The notes beneath the pieces were generated by a model. It was not told where the DNA came from. It did no database searches and was given only the letters and a program-made list of their open reading frames with translations. Both the position numbers and the translations under genes were made by a program. A DNA stretch of 64,000 nt, from positions 1 to 64,000 of the forward strand of contig NZ_BBJU01000007.1 of NCBI RefSeq assembly GCF_000739935.1, read 5' to 3'. How positions within the stretch are numbered: the stretch's first letter is position 1; every line of letters begins with the position of its first letter. Shown here in pieces: positions 8,366 to 17,383 of this stretch. Source of the DNA: Agrobacterium rubi TR3 = NBRC 13261. GTDB taxonomy: Bacteria > Pseudomonadota > Alphaproteobacteria > Rhizobiales > Rhizobiaceae.

Positions 8366-9994
8366 ATGAACGATACAGCGAACACCACCGCGTCGGGCTA
8401 CCTCATTGGCATCGATGTCGGCACTGGAAGCGCGCGAGCTGGCCTCTTCGATCTTAATGGCCATATGCTTGCAGTGGCCAAGCGAGACATTTCGCTGTTT
8501 CGCGAAGCCGGTTTGATCGTAGAACAGTCGAGTGCTGAAATCTGGGATACTGTCTGCGCAGTCGTGCGAGAGGTAGTCAGCTCGAGTGGCGTCGATCCTG
8601 CAGCCGTGATCGGGCTTGGTTTCGATGCGACCTGTTCGCTGGTGGTGCTGGGCGAAGGCGGGCAGCCTTTGGCTGTGGGTCCTTCGGAGGACGACAGTCG
8701 TAACATCATCGTCTGGATGGATCACCGTGCCGTTGCGCAGGCAGAGCGGATCAATGCTTTCGGGCATGACGTACTTCGCTATGTTGGCGGTCGTATCTCG
8801 CCGGAGATGGAGACGCCAAAGCTGCTGTGGTTGAAGGAAAACCGACCGAAAACCTTCGATGCAGCATGGCAGTTCTTCGATCTCGCAGACTTTCTGACAT
8901 GGAAAGCGACCGGCGATCTTGCCCGTTCGACCTGCACCGTCACGTGCAAGTGGACCTATCTGGCGCATGAGCAGAGATGGGACGCGAGCTATTTCGAAAG
9001 GATCGGCCTTCGAACACTGGCTGACGAGAAATTTGCCCGCATTGGCACCACCATTGTCGAGCCGGGAACGCCGCTTGGCCAGGGCTTGTCGAAGGAGGCC
9101 GCCACCGCCATGGGATTGTTGCCGGGTACATCGGTTGCCGCTGGCATGATCGACGCCCATGCTGGCGGGATCGGAACCGCAGGTGTTGGTGGCAGCCCGG
9201 AAGCCAATCTTGCCTATGTCTTTGGCACCTCCTCTTGCACCATGACCTCGACTAAGGAGCCGGTCTTCGTGCCGGGGGTCTGGGGACCTTATTTTTCTGC
9301 GATGGTGCCGGGCATGTGGCTCAATGAGGGCGGCCAGAGCGCTGCAGGCGCGGCAATTGACCAATTGCTCTCATTCCATCCGGCAGCCACGGAGGCGCAG
9401 ATAAAGGCTTCAAACCACGGAGTGCCGTTGCCGGTGCTGATTGCCGATACGGCTGTCGCAAGTGCGGCCAGCGCTTCGAACGTCGTTCACCTCGCAACAG
9501 GGCTGCACGTCGTTCCCGAATTTCTCGGCAACCGCGCGCCCTTTGCCGATCCGCATGCGCGTGCGGTGATTTCCGGCCTCGGCATGGATCGTGACTTCGA
9601 CAGCCTCGTCGCACTCTACGTCGCCGGTCTTTGTGGTATCGGATATGGACTGCGGCAAATCATCGAGGCCCAGGCAAAAGCAGGCGCGAATGTCGAGCGC
9701 GTTGTCATAAGCGGAGGCGCCGGTCAGCACGATCTGGTCCGTCAGGTTCTGGCCGATGCGTGTGGCATACCTGTCGTCTCCACGGTTTCGGAAGAGCCAG
9801 TGCTGCTCGGTTCCGCCATCCTCGGCGCGGTCGCCAGTGGCGCTTTCGCGGATGCACATTCGGCGATGACAAGTCTTTGCCGAGTCGACCGCATCTACGA
9901 TCCGGTCGAGGGACCGATAGCGGAAATTCACGCGAAGCGTTACGCCGCATTTGTCACGTTTCAGGAGGTGGCCAGAGCTTCTCGTGAATTTTGA
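8366..9994 (+). CDS. rbtK: FGGY-family pentulose kinase, probably D-ribulokinase
   Basis: This 542-residue kinase would phosphorylate D-ribulose to D-ribulose 5-phosphate, which enters the pentose phosphate pathway directly. The N-terminal phosphate motif is GIDVGTGSARAGLFD (about residue 14 on). A second motif, AYVFGTSSCTM, follows mid-protein, and the ATP-binding SGGAGQHD lies near residue 450. Length and motifs fit the FGGY pentulose-kinase group (ribulokinase/FGGY carbohydrate kinase type) rather than xylulokinase or glycerol kinase. It is the last gene of the operon, 51 nt after the dehydrogenase. The next genes point toward it from the other strand. Confidence 0.82.
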   Translation: MNDTANTTASGYLIGIDVGTGSARAGLFDLNGHMLAVAKRDISLFREAGLIVEQSSAEIWDTVCAVVREVVSSSGVDPAAVIGLGFDATCSLVVLGEGGQPLAVGPSEDDSRNIIVWMDHRAVAQAERINAFGHDVLRYVGGRISPEMETPKLLWLKENRPKTFDAAWQFFDLADFLTWKATGDLARSTCTVTCKWTYLAHEQRWDASYFERIGLRTLADEKFARIGTTIVEPGTPLGQGLSKEAATAMGLLPGTSVAAGMIDAHAGGIGTAGVGGSPEANLAYVFGTSSCTMTSTKEPVFVPGVWGPYFSAMVPGMWLNEGGQSAAGAAIDQLLSFHPAATEAQIKASNHGVPLPVLIADTAVASAASASNVVHLATGLHVVPEFLGNRAPFADPHARAVISGLGMDRDFDSLVALYVAGLCGIGYGLRQIIEAQAKAGANVERVVISGGAGQHDLVRQVLADACGIPVVSTVSEEPVLLGSAILGAVASGAFADAHSAMTSLCRVDRIYDPVEGPIAEIHAKRYAAFVTFQEVARASREF

Positions 9995-10079
9995 GTAGTC
10001 TGGAGCGGCGAGTTATTTTGGGGGCAAATGCGTGGTAGTCACTCGGTTTGCGTTTATGGGGTACACGCCAACGCCCGCT

Positions 10080-11006
10080 TCAGAAAATCCGGGCGATTTT
10101 TTCGGCGTGTTTGAGGCCCAGCACAGCCGCACCGATGAGGCCTGGTTCTATGCGGCAAACGGCGGGCACGACCAGCGGACGGTTGAAGCGTCTCAGGATA
10201 CGCGATCTCACGGCTTCATCGATGCATGCCAGTAGCGGTTTTGAATTGGAAAGTCCCCCGCCGACCGGGACGATTGTCGCGCCTGTAACGTTGACCACCA
10301 TTGCTAAGGGTGAGGCGAGGATATCAACCAGAATGTCGACGGTACGCGCTGCCTTCTCATCGCCTGCCTGCCACGCATCGATGATTTCCTCGCTGGTCAT
10401 ATCGATCTGGTAAAGATGCTGATGCAGTTTTTCGACGCCGCGTGCACTGCCTATGGCATCCACACAGCCATCCAGTCCGCAACCGCACCGGAATCGTGGA
10501 AGTGTTACGGGTGGATCGCCAGCCAGGGTTGCGGCGACCGGCGCATGGCCCCATTCGCCCGCAAAGCCGCCTTCGCTGTTGATGAGCTCGCCGTCGATGA
10601 CCAGCCCGCCACCGACGCCTGAGCCGATAATGACACCGAACACGACTCTATGGCCGCGACCCGCGCCGATTTCCGATTCCGCAATGACGAAGCAATCCGC
10701 ATCGTTGGAGACGACGAGCGGTATGCCGAGCGCTTCTTGCAGATCGGCTTGCAGTGTGCGTCCGTGGATGCAGGGAATGTTGGCGACGGTCGCCTTTGCG
10801 GTTTCGGCATCGATGACGCCGGTGATGGACAGCGAGACGCAATCCGGCCTCTCACCGCTTTGCGCAATGACAGACTTCAGCGCGGCCACGAATTCCTCGA
10901 AGCTGTCTCGAGGGGTTGGTATGCGCGGAGCAGGGCGAATATCATCAGGCGCGTATGATATGGCGCCTTTTATCGTCGTTCCGCCGATATCGAAGCAAAC
11001 AATCAT
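10080..11006 (-). CDS. ROK-family sugar kinase, probably N-acetylglucosamine kinase
   Basis: This 308-residue kinase would phosphorylate GlcNAc (or a related hexosamine) at C6. It has the N-terminal phosphate motif CFDIGGTTIKGA, a GxGxGGGxV motif (IGSGVGGGLVIDGE), the ExGH catalytic region (EWGHAPV) and the ROK zinc motif RFRCGCGLDGC, followed by VDAIGS. The residue after the zinc motif is Asp where Glu is usual (GCxE), a conservative change. The frame is open to 11060, but the start at 11006 overlaps the nagA stop as ATGA and follows a GGAGAATGGAAG sequence, so it is chosen. It is the last gene of the leftward GntR-deaminase-NagA-kinase set. Confidence 0.85.
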   Translation of the reverse strand: MIVCFDIGGTTIKGAISYAPDDIRPAPRIPTPRDSFEEFVAALKSVIAQSGERPDCVSLSITGVIDAETAKATVANIPCIHGRTLQADLQEALGIPLVVSNDADCFVIAESEIGAGRGHRVVFGVIIGSGVGGGLVIDGELINSEGGFAGEWGHAPVAATLAGDPPVTLPRFRCGCGLDGCVDAIGSARGVEKLHQHLYQIDMTSEEIIDAWQAGDEKAARTVDILVDILASPLAMVVNVTGATIVPVGGGLSNSKPLLACIDEAVRSRILRRFNRPLVVPAVCRIEPGLIGAAVLGLKHAEKIARIF

Positions 11007-12178
11007 GGTCTTCCATTCTCCGAAGAAGCGGCGTTGAAGACTGCCCGGCCAGCGATCCATGTGGACTCTATGGAAAGATCGTCGTTCAACATCACGAAAT
11101 CCGCATCATATCCCGCCAGAAGGCGGCCTTTTGTCTCCGCCTTGATGGCCTGCGCGGGGTAGAGCGATGCCATGCGAAGGGCTTCCTCTAATGGCAGGCC
11201 GATGCGTTCGTGAGCGAAGCGAATGCAGGAGAGCATATCGATATCCGCACCCGCCAGCGTTCCGTCTGCCAACGTCAACCGTCCATCCTTGCGATAAACG
11301 TGTCGTCCGTTCAGCTCAAGGCCGGTATCGTCCGTGCCGATGGTGGACATGGCATCCGTCACGAGAAAGATGCGGCCCGGTCCTGTCTTGGCTTTCAGCG
11401 CGAGTGCCATGGACACAGGGTCCACATGGAAGCCATCGGCAATCAGGCCGCAATGAAACGCGTCTTCATGAAGACCGGCACCAACAAGACCCGGCTCGCG
11501 GTTGCCAAGCTGGCTCATTGCATTGAACAGATGCGTGACCATCGACGCGCCTGCACCAGCATAGTGTGCTGCCGTTGCGTAGGTTGCATCGGTATGGCCG
11601 AGACTGACAATGATCCCTGCTTCAGCGAGCGACGTGACCTGTGCGGTGCTGACGCTCTCTGGCGCTATCGTCGTTACGATGTGGGAAAGGGACTGCTTGC
11701 AGGTGAGAAGTCTTTGGCGGTCGCTTTCGTCCATGAGCCGGATGAGGGCCGGGTCGTGTGTACCTTTGCGGCCTACGGATAGATGCGGGCCTTCGAAATG
11801 CAGCCCGAGAAACCCCGGAACGCGTGTCCCTTGCGCGGCAATGCCTGCTTCAATGGCTTTTTCGGTGATATCAGGCTTGTCGGTAATCAGCGTGACCATA
11901 AGGGCTGTCGTGCCGAATGCGGCGTGGGCAGCGCAAATGCGTGTGATGCCATCCACATCCGGCTGGTTGTTGAACATCACACCACCACCGCCATTGACCT
12001 GAAGATCGACAAAACCGGGCACGACGAGCATGCCGGTTGCGTCGACCATCTCGACGTCGTCGGGAATGGATGCTGCAATCGCAGCGACTTTGCCGTCTTC
12101 GACAATCAGCGATTTCCCGTCGTGCCATATTTCGCCATCGAAGATGCGCGCGCCGGTGATGATCTTGGCAGCAGTCAT
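11003..12178 (-). CDS. nagA: N-acetylglucosamine-6-phosphate deacetylase
   Basis: This 391-residue amidohydrolase removes acetate from GlcNAc-6-phosphate to give glucosamine-6-phosphate. Family motifs are in order: PGFVDLQVNGGGG, the metal-ligand region HFEGPHLS, SLGHTDA and THLFNAMSQ (histidine ligands), and FLVTDAMSTIG with the catalytic aspartate. The frame extends upstream to 12532, but that part lies inside the neighbouring gene. The ATG at 12178 overlaps the deaminase stop (ATGA) and begins MTAAKIITGARIFDGE, the expected N-terminus. It is coupled on both sides, upstream to the deaminase and downstream to the kinase. Confidence 0.93.
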   Translation of the reverse strand: MTAAKIITGARIFDGEIWHDGKSLIVEDGKVAAIAASIPDDVEMVDATGMLVVPGFVDLQVNGGGGVMFNNQPDVDGITRICAAHAAFGTTALMVTLITDKPDITEKAIEAGIAAQGTRVPGFLGLHFEGPHLSVGRKGTHDPALIRLMDESDRQRLLTCKQSLSHIVTTIAPESVSTAQVTSLAEAGIIVSLGHTDATYATAAHYAGAGASMVTHLFNAMSQLGNREPGLVGAGLHEDAFHCGLIADGFHVDPVSMALALKAKTGPGRIFLVTDAMSTIGTDDTGLELNGRHVYRKDGRLTLADGTLAGADIDMLSCIRFAHERIGLPLEEALRMASLYPAQAIKAETKGRLLAGYDADFVMLNDDLSIESTWIAGRAVFNAASSENGRP

Positions 12179-13197
12179 CGTGTCTGCGTCACCTTGTTGA
12201 GTGCGACGGGAGCATCCGGATTGAAACCACGCGCCCGCGACAGCGCTTCTATGAAGCCGTAGAAGGGGGCGATCAGCAGAAGCGCGTCCGTTAGTGGATG
12301 GTTGGTTTCCACGAAGGGCAGGGCTTTTGCGGATGTCGCTTTGGCAGAGCTCATGAAAACATTCGCACCCTTTTCGGCAAGGCCATTGGCCGTTTCGGAA
12401 ACGGATGCTTCGGCACGGTCTCGTGCCGCAAAAGCGATGATCGGAAACTTCGGTGCGACGAGTGACACAGGCCCGTGCATGACTTCCGCCGACGAATAGG
12501 CTTCTGCGTGCAACTCGCAGGTTTCCTTGCATTTCAACGCCGCTTCGGAGGCAATGGCGAGCGCCGGACCACGGCCCAGCATATAGAGCGAATCCTCGCC
12601 TTTGATGGCCTGTGCGATTTCGCTCCAGTCGAGGGCGATGGCCTTTGCGAAATTTGCGGGCAGTGCGGCGATGGCTTTGGTCAGCAACCTGTCATCGGTC
12701 GCTGCGGCCAGAATGGACAGGCCCGCGACGATGGAATTGACGAAGGACTTGGTGGCGGCGACGGCCTTTTCCGGCCCCGCCTGAATATCGATGGCCTGCG
12801 TTGCCGCGTCCGACAGCGGAGAGGACAGCGTGTTGACCAGAGCGAATGTGAGTGCGCCGCCACGTTTTGCATTGTTTGCAAGTGAAACGATATCCGGGCT
12901 TTTTCCCGATTGTGAAATAGCAAGGGCTGCTGCGCGGTCCAGCTTCAACGGCGCATCATAGATGGAGGCAAGCGAGGGGCCGAGGGAGGCGACGGGAATG
13001 CCGGTCTGTAGCTCGATGGCATATTTCAGGAAATAGGCGGCATGGTCGGAAGAGCCGCGGGCAATGGTGACGATAACGGCGGGATTGCGCTCTTTCAGAG
13101 TGTTTCCGGCGGCTCCCAGCGTTGCCGAAGAGGTTTCCAGAAGCCGCGCGATGGCATCTGGAATTTCATCGATTTCCTGGCGCATCAAAGTCGTCAT
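12175..13197 (-). CDS. SIS-domain sugar-phosphate deaminase (NagB-II/AgaS-like)
   Basis: This 340-residue protein has two SIS domains and no glutaminase domain, the layout of the NagB-II type of glucosamine-6-phosphate deaminase. This type is unrelated to classical NagB and has been seen to replace it in several proteobacteria. Motifs: TIARGSSDHAAYFLKYAIE, the sugar-phosphate loop AISQSGKSPD, AATKSFVNS and the second-domain GRGPALAIASEAALKCKETC with ELHAEAYSSAEVMHGP. It would convert GlcN-6-P to fructose-6-P and ammonia, the step after NagA, whose gene it overlaps by 4 nt. A purely isomerase (AgaS-type, galactosamine) role cannot be excluded. Confidence 0.85.
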   Translation of the reverse strand: MTTLMRQEIDEIPDAIARLLETSSATLGAAGNTLKERNPAVIVTIARGSSDHAAYFLKYAIELQTGIPVASLGPSLASIYDAPLKLDRAAALAISQSGKSPDIVSLANNAKRGGALTFALVNTLSSPLSDAATQAIDIQAGPEKAVAATKSFVNSIVAGLSILAAATDDRLLTKAIAALPANFAKAIALDWSEIAQAIKGEDSLYMLGRGPALAIASEAALKCKETCELHAEAYSSAEVMHGPVSLVAPKFPIIAFAARDRAEASVSETANGLAEKGANVFMSSAKATSAKALPFVETNHPLTDALLLIAPFYGFIEALSRARGFNPDAPVALNKVTQTR

Positions 13198-13221
13198 GTC
13201 GCGTTTTTCCTGCTTGGATTG

Positions 13222-13974
13222 TTAGTCTGAGCCCATGGTCAGTTCGGCAACGAGGTCATAGGCATCGCTGCGGTAAAGCGCTTTTGACACTTCCATGATG
13301 CGCCCGCTTTCCAGATAGGCCATGCGCTGTACGGACAATGCGGCGGAGCCGGGCGGCACGCCCAGCAGTACCGTTTCATCATCCGTCAGATTGCGCGCGG
13401 AAATGCGCTGTATGGCGCGAATGGGCCGAATGCCGCTTTTTTCCAGCACCATGTAGAGCGAGTTTTCGACGGATTGCGGGTCTTTGAGAATGTCGTCCGG
13501 CAGGCTGGTGACTTCGAGCGCGATGGGCTGCTCGTTGGCCAGTCGCAGTCTGGTCAATCGTGCAACCTGTGCCGAGGATGAGAGGCCGAGTGACATGGTT
13601 TCGTCGGCGGTCGGGTAATAGAGGCCGCGGTCCAGCCAGCGCGTGCTGGCCGTCATGCCTCTGCGGCGCATGTCCTCCGTAAAGGAGGTCAGGCGCGTCA
13701 AAGGCTGCTGCATGCGGGTGATGGGTTTGACGACGAAGGTGCCGGAGCCATGGCGGCGCACCAGAAGTCCATCCCGCGCCAGATCATCTATTGCCTTGCG
13801 AACGGTAACACGGCTGACAGCGGCATCTTCTGCCATGTCGCGTTCAGGTGGGAGAGCGTCGCCGTGCTTCAGGCGACCGGACTGGATGGCGTCTTCTATG
13901 GCTTGCCGCAACTTGAGGTAAAGCGGTCCGCGAGCAGCGGCCTGCAACCGGTCAAGCTCCAGAACATCGCTCAT
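13222..13974 (-). CDS. GntR/HutC-family regulator of amino-sugar genes
   Basis: This 250-residue regulator has an N-terminal winged helix (LYLKLRQAIEDAIQSG..., PPERDMAEDAAVSRVTVRKA, RRHGSGTFV) and a C-terminal UTRA ligand-binding domain, the layout of NagQ/NagR, which respond to GlcNAc-6-P or GlcN-6-P. The frame begins at 14010, but the ATG at 13974 has GAGAGGTGAGG in front and is preferred. It lies 24 nt upstream of the deaminase gene in the same direction, and opposite the Gfo/Idh-ABC operon across a 440-nt region holding two copies of a 12-bp motif. It probably controls both directions. Confidence 0.88.
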   Translation of the reverse strand: MSDVLELDRLQAAARGPLYLKLRQAIEDAIQSGRLKHGDALPPERDMAEDAAVSRVTVRKAIDDLARDGLLVRRHGSGTFVVKPITRMQQPLTRLTSFTEDMRRRGMTASTRWLDRGLYYPTADETMSLGLSSSAQVARLTRLRLANEQPIALEVTSLPDDILKDPQSVENSLYMVLEKSGIRPIRAIQRISARNLTDDETVLLGVPPGSAALSVQRMAYLESGRIMEVSKALYRSDAYDLVAELTMGSD

Positions 13975-14040
13975 CCTCACCTCTCTCAGCGTTTGACGCT
14001 TCGCTTTCATGTCTGTCGCTATAGCACAGCACCCGAAATG

Positions 14041-14052
14041 AACAATACCAAA
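14041..14052 (-). promoter_or_regulatory. Candidate regulator site, copy 1 (TTTGGTATTGTT)
   Basis: The 12-mer AACAATACCAAA lies 67 nt upstream of the GntR gene start. Its exact inverse occurs at 14185-14196. An exact 12-base match in opposite orientation inside one divergent promoter region suggests a binding site for a common regulator, most simply the adjacent GntR protein. Confidence 0.45.
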
Positions 14053-14184
14053 TCAAACCACATAATTATGGTTGTGCAAGAAAATATCTTCCAAGCTGTC
14101 AAATACAGACAATAGGCAGGTAAATTGCCTGATTTTCTAAAAAAATTGCCGATCTAGACAATTGCTGTGGACGGGTGGCATTTT

Positions 14185-14196
14185 TTTGGTATTGTT
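14185..14196 (+). promoter_or_regulatory. Candidate regulator site, copy 2 (TTTGGTATTGTT)
   Basis: Exact inverted copy of the motif at 14041-14052, placed about 220 nt upstream of the Gfo/Idh gene. A related half (TTTTGGTGTT) follows directly at 14195-14204, so the true site may be longer. Between the copies lies AATTG...CAATT at about 14143-14162 around TCTAGA, another possible site. The rest of the interval 13975-14413 shows no gene. Confidence 0.45.
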
Positions 14197-14413
14197 TTGG
14201 TGTTGGCTCTAAATCGATGCCATTTGCGCATTTCATGCGTTCGACTGCGAGTATTTTGTACGAGGGGGCTTTCTTAAGTCGATAAAGTTTGCCAGTTTCT
14301 GAAAATAAATTTCAGAATACTGGACGAGAGACGCAAATAATGTAGCCTTCAGAAGAAATGGCGCGTTGTTTGCGAAAAAGAATTACGCGAACAAAACAGG
14401 GAACGAAAAGATC

Positions 14414-15598
14414 ATGAAAGTGGGAATCGTAGGACTGGGATTCCGTCTGGGATATCTCGGTTACGTTTTCAGCGAAATCGACAAGGATTTCGAGATCGTT
14501 GGTTATGTGGACCCCGCGCCGGCTGGTTTGCCAGGCTTGCAGGAGAAAGGCATTTCCGTCGGCACGGCCTATGAAACGCCGCAGGACCTTTTCGCCAATG
14601 AAGAGTTCGATCTTCTGATGATCGGCTCTCCCAACCATATGCATCTCGACCACATCCGGCAGGGCCTCGAGGCCGGTTACACGATCTTCACCGAGAAGCC
14701 GATCGTCGTCAGCATCGAAGAGAGCTTCGAACTCGCAAAACTGCTCAATACGCATGGGCATGAGCGGTTGATGGTCGGCCTCGTGCTGCGCTACTCGCCG
14801 CTTTACCGCGATCTGCGCCAGGCTCAGGCTGAAGGCAAACTAGGCGAGGTCGTTTCCATCGAGGCGTCCGAGCATATTCCGCCCTATCACGGCGCTTTCT
14901 TCATGCGCGACTGGCGGCGTTACGAGCACTATTCCGGCTCCTTCATGCTGGAAAAATGCTGCCATGATCTGGACTTGTACAATGGTGTGGTCGGTGCACG
15001 TCCGCGCTATGTGTCCAGCTTCGGCGGGCGCAAGAGCTTTACGATCGCCAACGCGCCGCAGAATGACGGTATCAACGACATGGAAGTCTACCATCGCAAG
15101 CCAAGCGGCTGGATGGGGTCCGACAAGGTGTTCGATAGCGACGGCGACATCATCGATTACCAGACCGCCATCGTGGAATACGAGAACGGCGCGTCGCTGG
15201 CGTTCCACACCAATCTCAATGTGCCGGATGATTTTCGACGCTTTTGCGTGATGGGTGCCAAGGGGATGGCCGAGGGCGATTTCGTGCGTGGTTTCCTGAA
15301 CGTGCACAATGCCCGCACCAACGAAAAAACCGTGTCGAAGACTTATTCGGCCTCGACACCGCTGTCTCAGCATTACGGTGCCGATGAGCAGATGGCGGCG
15401 GATGTCATTGCCCATGTGGTGAGCGGTGTGCCGCTGCCTGTCTCTGCACTGGATGCCATCGAGGCCGGTATTCTTGCGCTGGCGATGGATCAGGCTCGAC
15501 ATGGCCGAAAGGTCGTGGACCTGAAACCCGTGTGGGAAACATATGACGCGGCCCTTTATGGTCATACGTTGTCTGCACAAGACGCGAAAACGGCGTAG
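14414..15598 (+). CDS. Gfo/Idh/MocA-family NAD(P)-dependent oxidoreductase
   Basis: This 394-residue enzyme has an N-terminal Rossmann fold (MKVGIVGLGFRLGYLG) and the family's catalytic lysine motif TEKPIV near residue 100, followed by the substrate domain with HIPPYHGAFFMRDWRRYEHYSGSF-type residues (positions about 155-180). It probably oxidises or reduces a sugar ring carbon or ring-derived intermediate; the substrate is unknown. The frame is open from 14366, but the ATG at 14414 starts exactly at the Rossmann strand and is chosen. It leads an operon with a carbohydrate ABC transporter starting 11 nt downstream, so its substrate is likely imported by that system. Confidence 0.88.
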   Translation: MKVGIVGLGFRLGYLGYVFSEIDKDFEIVGYVDPAPAGLPGLQEKGISVGTAYETPQDLFANEEFDLLMIGSPNHMHLDHIRQGLEAGYTIFTEKPIVVSIEESFELAKLLNTHGHERLMVGLVLRYSPLYRDLRQAQAEGKLGEVVSIEASEHIPPYHGAFFMRDWRRYEHYSGSFMLEKCCHDLDLYNGVVGARPRYVSSFGGRKSFTIANAPQNDGINDMEVYHRKPSGWMGSDKVFDSDGDIIDYQTAIVEYENGASLAFHTNLNVPDDFRRFCVMGAKGMAEGDFVRGFLNVHNARTNEKTVSKTYSASTPLSQHYGADEQMAADVIAHVVSGVPLPVSALDAIEAGILALAMDQARHGRKVVDLKPVWETYDAALYGHTLSAQDAKTA

Positions 15599-15609
15599 AG
15601 GAGGCGACG

Positions 15610-16494
15610 GTGGACGCAAAACGCAGCACAGTCATTTTCGCCTGGCTCCTTCTTCTCCCCGCCATTCTCTATATCACGGTCATCGTCGCCTATCCGCTGG
15701 TTGATACGTTCATTCTGTCCTTCACCGACGCCTCGCTGAAGCGCACGACGGAATGGGTGGGCTGGGCGAATTACACCAAGATTTTCAACGCCACCTTCGC
15801 CGAAGTCATTCTGCGCACTTTCATCTGGACGTTCTTTTCCGTCTCTTTCAAAATGATCATCGGAATTTTCGGTGCCTGCATGTTGAATGCGGCGGTGCCC
15901 GGCAGAACGATTTTCCGTATGCTGACCATGCCGCCATGGATCGTGCCGATGGCTATCGGCATCTTCATGTGGGGCTGGATGTATAATGGTCAGTTCGGGA
16001 TGATTTCCGGCATGCTCCAACGTTTCGGTCTCGTGGATGGCCCTGTTGCTTTCCTCGCAAATGGTTCTACCGCTTTCTGGGCGACCATCATGACCGATGT
16101 CTGGATCGGTGTGCCCTTGGTCACGCTCTATATGCTGGCCGCCATGCAATCCATTCCGCAGGATCTCTACGAGGCGGCGTGGACGGATGGTGCAGGGCGC
16201 TTCTACCGCTTTCGTCGTATTACGCTGCCGCTTCTGGTGCCTGCGGTGATCACAATGTCCATGCTGTCGCTGATCGCGACATTCAACTCTTTCGACATCA
16301 TCTGGATCCTCACACGTGGTGGGCCAAGTGGCGAGACGACGACGATGATTATCGACACCTATCGCACCGCCATCGGCTCCAACAAATATGGTGAGGGTGC
16401 CGCGCGTGCTGTGCTGATCTGCATATTCCTGTCGATCTTCTGCGTCTGCTACTTCCGCGTAACCAGCCGCCTTTCTGCCGGAGACAAGCGATGA
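15610..16494 (+). CDS. Carbohydrate ABC transporter permease 1 (MalF-type)
   Basis: This 294-residue inner-membrane protein has six hydrophobic segments and the EAA coupling loop EAAWTDGAGRFYRFRRITLP (residues about 190-210). The start is GTG at 15610 with GAGGAGGCG upstream. It would form a heterodimeric channel with the next gene product, whose start overlaps by 4 nt. This is the CUT1 type, typically for di- and oligosaccharides and for GlcNAc/chitobiose in rhizobia and actinobacteria. Confidence 0.9.
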   Translation: MDAKRSTVIFAWLLLLPAILYITVIVAYPLVDTFILSFTDASLKRTTEWVGWANYTKIFNATFAEVILRTFIWTFFSVSFKMIIGIFGACMLNAAVPGRTIFRMLTMPPWIVPMAIGIFMWGWMYNGQFGMISGMLQRFGLVDGPVAFLANGSTAFWATIMTDVWIGVPLVTLYMLAAMQSIPQDLYEAAWTDGAGRFYRFRRITLPLLVPAVITMSMLSLIATFNSFDIIWILTRGGPSGETTTMIIDTYRTAIGSNKYGEGAARAVLICIFLSIFCVCYFRVTSRLSAGDKR

Positions 16495-17351
16495 GACAAC
16501 CTCCTGCTCTGATCAACCGTTATAGCTGGTACGAGCTGATCGGCATTTATGCCGGGATCGCCGTCTTCCTTATTTTCATTCTGTCACCCTTCGTGGAAGG
16601 CTTTCTGGTTTCGCTGAAACCGCTCAGCCAGCTGTTCTCCTCGCCTTACCGCTTCATTCCCGAAAACGGTTCGTTCGAAGCCTACCGCACCATGTGGATC
16701 AGAATTCCGGGATTTGCTCGGTACATTTTCAATTCATTCCTAATCTCAATCGTCGTGACGACCGTCGTGCTGATACTGGTCGTCCCGGCGTCCTATGCGT
16801 TGGCACGCTTTGAATTCAAAGGTTCCGGCACGCTTCTAGGAGCATTTCTGGCGGTCAATATGTTCTCCGGCGCCGTACTTCTGATCCCGCTGTTTCGCTT
16901 GATGCGGTCGCTGGGTGTTTTGAATACCTACTTTGCCATGATCGTGCCGGGTGTTGCGTTTCTCATTCCCTCGGCCATCTGGCTGCTGCGGACCTATATG
17001 ATGCGCATCCCGCGTGAACTGGATGAGGCTGCCTTCGTAGATGGTGCCAGCCACCTATATACGCTACGCCGAGTCATTGTGCCCATTGCCATGCCGGGTA
17101 TCATGGTCGTGGCGATCACCACCTTTATCGGGTCTTATGCGCAACAGTTCATCTTCGCACTGACCTTCAATTCAAAGACGGAATATGCGCCGTTGCCGGT
17201 GGGCCTGTTTGCATATTTCGGCAAGCAGGAAGTGATCTGGAACGAGCTAATGGCGGCCAGCTTCGTCGGCATCGCGCCAGCAACCATCGTGATCTTCTTC
17301 CTTCAACGCTATCTCGTCAGCGGCCTGACCGCGGGCGCGGTGAAACAATAA
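16491..17351 (+). CDS. Carbohydrate ABC transporter permease 2 (MalG-type)
   Basis: This 286-residue protein has six membrane segments and the EAA loop DEAAFVDGASHLYTLRRVIV. It partners the MalF-type permease encoded immediately upstream (ATGA overlap). N-terminal sequence (YSWYELIGIYAGIAVFLIFIL) forms the first membrane helix. The binding-protein gene follows after 32 nt. Confidence 0.9.
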   Translation: MRQPPALINRYSWYELIGIYAGIAVFLIFILSPFVEGFLVSLKPLSQLFSSPYRFIPENGSFEAYRTMWIRIPGFARYIFNSFLISIVVTTVVLILVVPASYALARFEFKGSGTLLGAFLAVNMFSGAVLLIPLFRLMRSLGVLNTYFAMIVPGVAFLIPSAIWLLRTYMMRIPRELDEAAFVDGASHLYTLRRVIVPIAMPGIMVVAITTFIGSYAQQFIFALTFNSKTEYAPLPVGLFAYFGKQEVIWNELMAASFVGIAPATIVIFFLQRYLVSGLTAGAVKQ

Positions 17352-17383
17352 GCCAACCACCAGAGAAAAACGGGAGCTAAAAC

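Noticed and set aside
8339..9364. Open frame of 341 codons on the minus strand
   Set aside because: Antisense to the pentulose kinase gene, with no recognisable motif or start context.
12179..12532. N-terminal extension of NagA starting at 12532
   Set aside because: It lies inside the deaminase gene in another frame; the ATGA-coupled start at 12178 gives the normal NagA N-terminus.
14840..15619. Open frame of 259 codons on the minus strand
   Set aside because: Antisense shadow of the Gfo/Idh oxidoreductase gene.
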